The position numbers and the translations under genes were made by a program. Of a stretch of DNA of 64,000 nucleotides, positions 56,158 to 64,000 are shown one piece after another. Source of the stretch: Cordia subcordata (lineage: Eukaryota > Streptophyta > Magnoliopsida > Boraginales > Cordiaceae); NCBI GenBank assembly GCA_028554755.1, contig JAPTOF010000015.1:5270001-5334000 (forward strand). Direction: 5' to 3'. Numbering within the stretch: position 1 is the stretch's first letter; each line of letters begins with the position of its first letter. The notes beneath the pieces were generated by a model that saw only the letters and a program-made list of their open reading frames with translations, ran no database searches and had not been told where the DNA came from.

Positions 56158-57640
56158 AACTCTTCAAAAAGAGACTGATTTTTAAATAAGTTTTCTCAAT
56201 CTCAAAAGGATGATATTCATGAAGAATATTATTCTTTTCTTAAAAAATATGAAATTAATCTTTATTTCTTTGAATGGTTTGAAATGTTTTGTGAATCACA
56301 ACAAATTAATTTTTCTTTTCCAAAAACTTTACAAGTTGTTTTAGAAACCACCAAAAAATAGCTTTTGTCGAATCAAAGTAAAACCATTGATTCAAAATAA
56401 CCTCCTTTTGAATAAATAAAAATTTCATGCAAGGACTATATTTTTTTAGCCTTTCCAATAAAAGGACTTTCTTGTCTCAATCTGGCAAAAGAAGCAACTG
56501 TAAAAGATGCAAACAAAATAATAGAGCAAAATAATTTTACAAACCAATACTTAGATTCTATAGGAACACAGTTTGATAGAGTTAAAACTATTTTAACAAC
56601 TAAAGAATGGTCTTAAACTAGTACAAACAATCCTAAAATAGAAATTACTCAACCTATCGACCTACTTTCAAATATTAAACTCAAAAGTTCACCAAATGAC
56701 TTCTAATAAAAACTTGACAAACAAATACAAGCTATTTTAGAATTATTACTCAAAGAAAAGAAAAGGGTTGAAAGTCAAGAAAACCCAAGTACATCAAGAG
56801 CCGACAATCATCTGAATACCATCCAACACACCTCTAATTCAGAAATAGACGAAGATTTTGTGTTTGAGTTAGAAAAGAATTTCACCAAGAACCAACACAA
56901 CTCTAAATACAATCTCTTATACCAAAAAATTCTACTCCAAACTACTATCCCAGACCTGCCCCAATTGATATTCAATTCGAAGAACAACTAACGCATATGT
57001 AAGCTCATTATTCTGAAGGTACTTTATATGAATGGAACATTGACGGCAAGAGTGATTACAAAATCTTTAGTCATTTACATGAAATGACTATGGCTTCAAA
57101 TGTTTTCAAAATACATAATAAAACTAAAAAACAAGCAAAATTAATTGTCATACAAAGAGATAGAAATGGAAATCCAATCCTAAATGAACAAGAACAAATA
57201 ATTTCAAATGCTACTCCAACCCTCATATCCTTAGTAGCCCTTTATTTTATGGGAAATACACCACATATTCAAGAAAGACTTATTGAAACCCTCTCAAATC
57301 TCAAATGCAAAACAATTAGAGATTTTAGATGGTACAAAGATGTTTTCCTTGCAAGAGTTATGTTAAGACAAGATTGTAATAATGCTTTTTGGAAAGAAAA
57401 TTTTCTTTTTGGACTTCCTCCTCTTTTTGCTGAAAAGGTAAGAACAAAAATTACAAATATTTATGGAAGAATGTTGTATGCTGAACCATCATATTGCCAA
57501 ATCATAAGCTTTATATATCAAACTGGACTTGGATTGTGTAGGAATTTACGAATCAAAAATCAAATGGAACAACAAAGAATAACAACTAAAAAAAGACTTG
57601 GTAATTTTTGCGAACAATTTGATTACCAACCTTTATGAGG
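56158..57640 (+). pseudogene. endogenous caulimovirid: capsid-protein region
   Basis: After several stops, the frame 57084-57638 encodes DFRWYKDVFLARVMLRQDC and NNAFWKENFLFGLPPLFAEK, typical of the conserved capsid core of plant pararetroviruses. It ends in a basic segment. The N-terminal, Q/N-rich part (56367-57080) is broken. In related viruses this region packages the genome. Here it is a fossil. Confidence 0.72.
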
Positions 57641-58482
57641 AAAAAAAAAGAAAACCCTAGGAAAAATATAAAAGAAAATACAAATTTGAGGTATAAAATG
57701 CAAAAAAGAAAAAAAATATATAACACAAGAGAATTCTTCTTTAAAAAAATATAAGAAGTTTACCAAACGGAAAAATAATAAACAAATACCAATATGCTGC
57801 AAATGTGGTTAAAAAGGCCATTAACAAAATCAATGCCACATTAACAAAAACTTACTGAAATAGAATTAGATGAAGAATTACAAGAACAAATCCTAAATAT
57901 TAATAGCAACTCTCCTTCTTCCTCTGATTCAGAAGAATCCTTTCAAATAGATGAATTAGCTCACCAAACATCTTTAAGTGAATTCTCTAAAACCAAAAAA
58001 AAAAAAAAGTTACAATCTCCAAAAAATTGTGCATGTTCAAATTGTATTCCAAAATTAAAAGTTAATATGATTAAAAGATCTACAAAAGATCAATTAATGG
58101 AATTTGCTACTTATCTTAATTTACCAAAAAAATAATTAGAATACTTAAAGAATATTAGAGAATTAGTGGTTGAAGATCAAGCCTTAGAAACCCCAAAGAA
58201 TCTTCTCTATCATAAAATTGAACCTCTAACATATGATTTACATGAAATCCTTTCAAGACAAAACAAGCCGAAAGAAATAAATGTCCAAGATCTCCAAATT
58301 GAGATACAATCAATAAAAAAGGAAATCGCTCAACTCAAAGCAGAAGTTCAAGATATAAATTTAAAAAGTAAATTCAAATTTAACCTTTGAAAATGAAGAA
58401 GCATCAGCTTCAAAATCAGAAGAAAAACTTTTTCAAATTTTTTTCTCAAATAACCTACCAAAAATAGAGAACAACTATAACA
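57641..58482 (+). pseudogene. endogenous caulimovirid: zinc-knuckle and coiled-coil region
   Basis: At 57795-57836 the CX2CX4HX4C spacing of a capsid zinc knuckle is readable but interrupted by two in-frame stops. The frame 58166-58390 has regular heptads (EINVQDLQIEIQSIKKEIAQ and following), a probable coiled coil. The same coiled-coil segment occurs in the inverted copy, joined there directly to the movement-protein end. Confidence 0.65.
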
Positions 58483-58758
58483 TTGGTAATAAACAACCAA
58501 ACAACTTTCAATTTTGTTGTTCTTGTTGACTTGGGAGTAGATTTAAATTGTTTAAAAGAAATACTAATCCCTACCAAATACTTTGAAGAAATTACAAAAA
58601 TAGTAACAGCAGCAAATGGATTAAAGCTTCATATCATATATAAATTAACAAAAACTCATATTTGCAAAGATGGAATTTGTTTTGGAACAAGCTTTTTACT
58701 CATAAAAAATGTTGGAACTGAAGTTATTCTTGGAACCCCATTTCTTAACTTAATATAA
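58483..58758 (+). pseudogene. endogenous caulimovirid: aspartic protease
   Basis: The frame contains FVVLVDLGVDLNCL, where the catalytic D-S/T-G motif reads D-L-G, and later EVILGTPFLNLI, the usual second signature. Length and position before RT fit the retropepsin of pararetroviruses. The altered active site and flanking stops make it inactive. Confidence 0.75.
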
Positions 58759-60398
58759 TCTTTCTCAGTCTTCTCAAAAGGAATTGTTGCAAACATTCTT
58801 TCGCAAGATGTTTTATTTGAATTTGTTGATCCTCCTCGAGAGAAAATTTTAATCTTCTCAAAGATATGGCAATCGAAAAGAAAATAAGTTTAATTCAAAA
58901 GAAATCATCCTAAATTGAATATCTTAAAGAAGACAGTGAATTTTAAAATAATTGAGGAACAACTATCACAACCAGAACTTCAACAAAAAAATTAAACAAT
59001 TTCAAGAAAAACTTGAAACTAAAGTTTATGCTTCAAATCAATAGCATTTTGGCAAAGAAAAAAGCATGAAGTTTCATTTTCATACACCAAAAACTTCTCT
59101 GAATCAATGATTCCTGCAAAATCTCGATCGATTCAAATGAGTGAAGATTTATTAGAATAATGCAAAAAAGATATCTAAGATTTTCTTGACAAAGGCTTAA
59201 TTAGACCAAGTAAAAGTCCCTAGAGCTACTCGCCTTTTACGTTAACAATACAATTGAAATTGAAAGATGAGCCCCTAGAATGGTCATCAATTAAAATCGA
59301 TTAAATAAAGCACTTCAATAGATAAGATATCCAATTCCCAACAAACAAGATCTTCTGAAGAGGCTTGTTCATAGTAAATTTTTTTTAAAATTTGATATGA
59401 AATCAGGATATTATCAAATTCAACTCAAAGAAGAAGATAGATATAAAACGGTATTTAATGTGCCCTTTGGTCAATACAAATGGAATGTTCTGCCATTTGG
59501 TCTAAAAAATGCCCCTTCCAAATTTCAAAAAATCATGAATGATATTTTTAATCCCTTCTCAAAATTTTTTATTGTTTATATCAATGATATTTTAGTCTTC
59601 TCAACAAATCTTGATCAACATTGGAAACATTTGCGTACTTTCTTTAAAATAGTCAAAGAAAACGGTCTTGTTGTTTTAGCACCAAAAATCAAATTATTCC
59701 ACACTAAAGAGAAAATTTTAAGATGCAATATTACACAAGGCACAATCACCTCAATTAATAGAACTTTAGAATTTGCATCAAAATTTCCAGATATAATTAA
59801 AGACAAAAGATAATTGCAATGTTTTCTAGGATGTCTTAATTATGTATTTGAGTTTTGCAAAGACCTTACAAAAGTTGTCAAACCACTTTACCAAAGTCTC
59901 TAAAAAAACCCGCCAGCCTGGACCCAAAAACACACCAAACTTGTCAAAATTTTCAAAGAAAAAATCAGAAATCTTCCATGCCTTGGACTTCTAGATCTAA
60001 AAGCCTTCAAGATTGTCGAAACTAACGCCTCAGAGATCGGATATGGAGGAGTACTCAAACAATCCATTCCTATAAACCACAAAAATGGACAACTTGTTCA
60101 ATTTATGTCTAGTTTCTGGAATCAAACCCAACAGAAATATAGTACTATCAAAAAAGAGATTTTATCTATAGTATTATGTGTTACAAAATTTCAAGATGAT
60201 CTTGTAAGTCAAAGGTTTATTTTACAAATTGATTGCGAAGCCATAAAAGATGTTTTACAAAAAGATGTAAAACATCTTGCTTCAAAACAAAATTTTGCAA
60301 GATGGCAAGCTTTATTTTCCATTTTTGACTTTGATATAGAATTCTTCAAAAAAGAATCAAACTCACTACCAAATTTTCTTACAGGAGAATTTTTGTAG
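58759..60398 (+). pseudogene. endogenous caulimovirid: reverse transcriptase and RNase H
   Basis: RT is best preserved at 59397-59813: MKSGYYQIQLKEEDRYKTVF, FGQYKWNVLPFGLKNAPSKF and a catalytic box that reads YIND (59578-59589) instead of YIDD. RNase H follows at 60105-60398: YSTIKKEILSIVLCVTKFQD, LQIDCEAIKDVLQKDVKHL and ARWQALFSIFDFDIEF. Stops occur before and between the domains (for example near 59160, 59220 and 59813). No integrase follows, which separates it from LTR retrotransposons and supports Caulimoviridae. Confidence 0.85.
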
Positions 60399-60408
60399 GG
60401 AAAGAAGA

Positions 60409-61725
60409 ATGAGTAACTTTGACTCGAGAAAACCCCTAGATCCAAACACCATGTATATTGTAAACACCAAAAATTCCTCTTCACCAACCACAAAAAATTC
60501 TTATGCAATGATATCTTCTTCCTCCTCTCAAACTCTAACTTCTTAAAATAGAATGTCTATTTTAGGAAATATTCCTCAAGTAACTTCTTCAAATTTTCTT
60601 ATTGAAACAGTAAATTCATTTTCTCCCCTCGAAACCTTCTCTCAAGTTGCATTAAAGCCATCAGCTCAGAATTCTCAGCAACAAACCTAGTCGCAAACCT
60701 CTCCAATCTCTCACCAACGAACGTCAACCTCTTTTTCTGCAAAAAGCCAATACATCCAAAAAAACTCTTCAAAGAATTGCCTTTATTGAAAAAGATCTCA
60801 CTCACCTCAAAGAACCCTGGAAAGTTCTCAAAGAACTTTCTTTTCCCCATTTCTTTCCAAACCAAAACAATGAAAAAAACTCAAAAATTTCATGAGTTTA
60901 TTCTCGTTGATTACCGATTCAATTGAGATAACTCACAACAAAATAGGTGATTTAATCACCCATTCAAAAATTCAAATTAAATGGTCTCCCCCTTCGATTG
61001 GAAATACCTCCAACAAGCAAAACCATTTTCACAACCTTTCTTCCCTCAAATCCTCCATTATTGGGATTATGTTGAAGCCTAATACAATGTTCTTCCATTT
61101 CAAAATCAATCTCATCAACATTCTTGGTTTATTTTCTTTCACAAACAATTTCAAACAGACAAAACCCCATATTGATTCAATTATTAGTGGAACTCTATGG
61201 AGGGACTACCAAAATCTTCCCTGATCTTATTTCTTCTTTTTATAAAGTCTTTATTACTTTGTGCAAAGCTCCAGATAAATGGGAGCACTACGATCCCCTC
61301 TTTGTCTTTTTCACATAGTTCAATATCTCGTGGATTATTTCATAGGATCTCCAAATTTCAGTTGTCAAAGACTCAAATTCTCCGTCATTTTTAAGCCAAA
61401 ACTTTAGGATTAATGGTGAGACAGTTTCCATTATTCAATATTCAACAAACAGGTTCTCTCCAAATGGTTCCAAGATCACCTTGAAGTTTGGGATCAAGGT
61501 TCAAAGGATCACTCTAAATTTCTCGCTCGAAAAGCTAAACTTCAAAGTCAACTTGCATTAGCAGCAAACCAAAAGGAATACAAAAGGCTTCTCAAATAGT
61601 ATCTTCAAGAAATTGGAGATGACAATGAAGAGTAAGACCCTCCGGATTCAGAAAGTTCGACTCAAGACCCAAACCAGAACGAAGATGACTATTTTGGTTT
61701 GGATACATCAGCTTTCAATTTCTGA
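60409..61725 (+). pseudogene. endogenous caulimovirid: second ORF, unknown function
   Basis: An ATG at 60409 follows the RNase H stop by about ten bases. Broken frames continue to a stop at 61723-61725. The beginning is rich in S, T and N; the middle (60892-61224) has IQIKWSPPSI and a hydrophobic FHFKINLINILGLFSF; the end is acidic (QNEDDYFGLDTSAF). I recognise no domain. A second ORF of unknown function after the polyprotein is known from florendoviruses, which is why I lean to that group, without certainty. Confidence 0.5.
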
Positions 61726-61952
61726 AGGACAACAATCCAAAAGTGCCATAGTGAAGATTCTTGCCAAAAAAATTCAAAGGTGATCTACCTTTCAAAATGA
61801 AGAATATACTTTTAAAAAAAAAGTAAAAAGTGCTACAGTAATCCAAAGGACAATAATTTTGCTCGTGACTCAAAAGCAAAGATTTCCGCAACAAGAAGAT
61901 CAACTTTTTAAAGTTGTCTGTCCATATGTAATTAAAAAATATTTTTAGGGCC

Positions 61953-61960
61953 TATAAAAG
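61953..61960 (+). promoter_or_regulatory. TATA box of the endogenous pararetrovirus
   Basis: TATAAAAG in GGGCCTATAAAAGGTTCC, downstream of the second ORF, the usual promoter position of a circular pararetroviral genome. Confidence 0.65.
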
Positions 61961-62060
61961 GTTCCAAGTTGTAATGTTTTCTTAAGTTCTTCATTTTGGA
62001 ATATTGTAGTTTGTAAGTCTTTTGAATTATTCTCTTGTACTCTCTGACTTTTGAATTCAC

Positions 62061-62066
62061 AATAAA
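62061..62066 (+). terminator. polyadenylation signal of the endogenous pararetrovirus
   Basis: AATAAA about 105 bases after the TATA box, spacing compatible with the terminally redundant transcript of caulimovirids. AT-rich leader-like sequence follows to about 62224. Confidence 0.6.
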
Positions 62067-62224
62067 ATTTTGAATTGCTCAAAGAATTGTTCAATCATCT
62101 TCAAAGGTATTCTTTCGATAACTAAACTCTCTATTTTCAATTATACTATCGATTTTCAAATACATCAAATTTTGTTTACCATATCTTTGTTTACTTATTA
62201 CTTTTCATAGCTTAGTCTATAGAT

Positions 62225-63560
62225 TTTGAGAAAAAATTTGAAAAATTTTTGTTTTTTCCTGATTTTGAAGTTGATGCTTCTTCACTTTCAAAGGTTAGAT
62301 CAGAATTTATTTTTGTTTCAAGTTTTAGATTTATATTTTGAACTTCTGCTTTGAGTTGAGCAATTTCATTTTTATTGATTGTATCTCAGTTTGGAGATCT
62401 TTGACAGTTATTTCTTTTGGCTTGTTTTGTCTTGAAAGGATTTCATGTATATCAATGTTGGAGGTTCAATTTTCTGATAGAGAAGATTCTTTGGGGTTTC
62501 TAAGGCTTGGTTTTCGGCCACTAATTCACTTTTTGAAAAGTTTTGGTCGGATTGAAAATCTGTTTTGAGATATTGAAAATTGATTTCAAATTCTTTTGAA
62601 AGCATAAAAAGATTGGGATTTCGGAATTGAGAGGTAGATTTACATTTAGAGATATTTGGAGTGGGCCCTCTCATTTCACTTGTTGTTGGAGATATATTAG
62701 TTTTGGGTGTTTTAGGAATATAAACATTTTGAGGAATAGGATTATTTTTCATTACTCCTTGAAAATAAGAATTTGATGATTCAGTAGTTTGGTGATAAGA
62801 ACAATTAGCATCTAAGAAACATGAGGATACAAAAATTCTGGAATTAAAGTTAAAAGTACTAAATCTTATTCTATCATTATTTTTACCAAAAAAATTAATT
62901 GATTTATCAAGATCTTCATGTTAAGGAGGAGGAGTTGGTCTTGGGTTATTTTGGACCGTCCAATCCGTGGGGAGTTCTATCTCAGCCCAATGGATTTCTT
63001 TTGGAACATAAGTTTTTCCGACATTATCTTCAAGATTTGATTGAAGAATGAAAGTTTTGCCTTTTGGATCACATCGTAAAGTTTTTGGATTCAAGAGAGT
63101 TTTTATTACTTTGTGGTGGATTCTATAAATGATTGCTATTGGTATATTTTTCGGATCCATATCAAATCCACATGCTTTAAGATTTAAAGTTAAGGTTTTG
63201 TTACCCCTGGGTCATGGAGTAATAATTGAATTGTTTTTCTTTAAGTATTTTAATTTTTTTATTAAAATTAAAATTGAATTATAAATTAAAATCTAAAATT
63301 GAAATTTAAAATTAAAAGTAAAACGTAAAATAAGAATTAAAGTCTAAAACACTCATCTAAAATTAAAACTTAAAGTAAATAATGATCTAAAGAATAAACA
63401 TAATCTGAATTTAAATTCTAAAATTAAAATTGAAATTTAACCAAAAAAAAAAAAAAACTCGTAGATAAAGAAGGCAAACTCCACTGAAACGTTAAATGGA
63501 AGAATCTGAGAAAAAGCTGAAAAAGAAACGCTGCGAGGCGTCCTAATGAGCTGCCATTCC
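62225..63560 (-). pseudogene. endogenous caulimovirid: inverted partial copy with internal deletion
   Basis: Minus-strand counterpart of 55085-56155. The frame at 62921-63160 has the same movement-protein wording (VPKEIHWAEIELPTDW), and 62408-62752 has the linker. After the linker it jumps to the coiled-coil region (equivalent to 58150-58455), so about 2 kb including the capsid region is missing. The right end near 63560 reads into a segment shared with 55085-55130. The two arms form a large imperfect inverted repeat around the pol region. Confidence 0.75.
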
Positions 63561-63678
63561 CGCCTCATGAATCTGCCTAAATTTCTTGCGAGTTGCGCGA
63601 CACCAACCTCTCCTCTCAATTCTTCATGTTAAAACCTTTCTATAAGCAAAGCAATGCCATCACCGACCTTGAGTCAGG

Positions 63679-63790
63679 CCTTACATATACATACATACAT
63701 ATACATATATATATACATACATATACATATATATATACATACATATACATGTATATATATACATACATATACATGTATATATACATACAT

Positions 63791-63821
<31 letters not shown>

Positions 63822-63823
63822 CC
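63679..63823. repeat. TA / CATA compound microsatellite
   Basis: Alternating blocks of ATACAT and (TA)n over about 145 bases. A predicted frame through it (63654-63908) encodes only I, Y, T and H repeats and is not a gene. Confidence 0.92.
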
Positions 63824-64000
63824 CCTTTCTTTTGTATTTTGGCTCAAAGGCTTGTTACCCTTATTCTTTTCCTTCTCTTCTGTCCATGGCCCACATTACC
63901 ATTTGTAGCACCAAATACAAGTCTAGTCTTCTATTACGATATAAAATTTAAAGTTTGGCCGGCTTGTAAAATAAACATAATGATAATAATAGTAATGCTG
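63824..64000. other. unassigned end of window
   Basis: AT-rich sequence with no recognisable gene or element end. Confidence 0.4.

Noticed and set aside
63654..63908. Open frame through the TA/CATA repeat
   Set aside because: It encodes only microsatellite-derived I/Y/T/H repeats.
1..64000. CRISPR arrays, bacterial operons, rRNA genes
   Set aside because: No regularly spaced direct repeats or rRNA sequence were seen; intron, TATA boxes and plant retroelements mark the DNA as plant nuclear.

Overview
The window is nuclear DNA of a flowering plant, probably a eudicot. It holds one recognisable host gene, an EPFL-type secreted peptide gene with a plant-style intron (829-1365). Almost everything else is transposable-element or viral fossil sequence: Athila-like Ty3 elements with tRNA-Asp-type primer sites, Sirevirus-like Ty1/copia elements, copia solo LTRs, MITE/CACTA debris and an endogenous pararetrovirus. 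I cannot name the species.

Layout. 1-2425: EPFL gene and flanks. 2426-5510: MITE-like element, CACTA-like end and a truncated copia element (LTR plus gag). 5512-46650: a minus-strand Sirevirus-like copia element that has been opened repeatedly. Its RNase H is separated from its RT by a truncated Ty3 element (9476-12133). Its integrase is separated from its RT by a 32.7-kb stack of five nested insertions: element D (13557-46214) contains F (20257-45014), which contains A (22470-42476), which contains B (22913-31836), which contains a copia solo LTR (23522-25424). Target-site duplications support each step: AGTTT/AGTTC, ATTAC, GGAGC, CGGCG (decayed) and AAATC. 46651-54270: debris of Sirevirus-like elements in both orientations plus solo LTR G (51092-53065, TSD AGTGG). 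54515-63560: an endogenous caulimovirid, one long plus-strand copy of about 7 kb and a partial inverted copy. 63679-63823: a TA/CATA microsatellite.

How the parts relate. Element A is an Athila-like element with gag, protease, RT, RNase H and integrase, all broken by stops. B, D and F share its primer-site type, its 3' non-coding region and its purine-tract motifs, but have no protease, RT or integrase. They encode instead a different protein, open for about 677 codons in B and broken in D and F. Its N-terminus holds two CCHC zinc-knuckle units, recoverable by comparing the three copies. This looks like a non-autonomous family that carries its own conserved protein and borrows enzymes from A-like partners. 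It is the best candidate here for an undescribed system. A second unexpected pattern is a CpG-rich GGTCGACC-type motif cluster just upstream of the TATA box in the LTRs of A, B, D, F and G (decayed in E), and also in the copia LTR at 5512-6892.

No element in the window looks autonomously active. Boundaries given with TSDs are read directly from the sequence. Family names rest on motif recognition without database searches.
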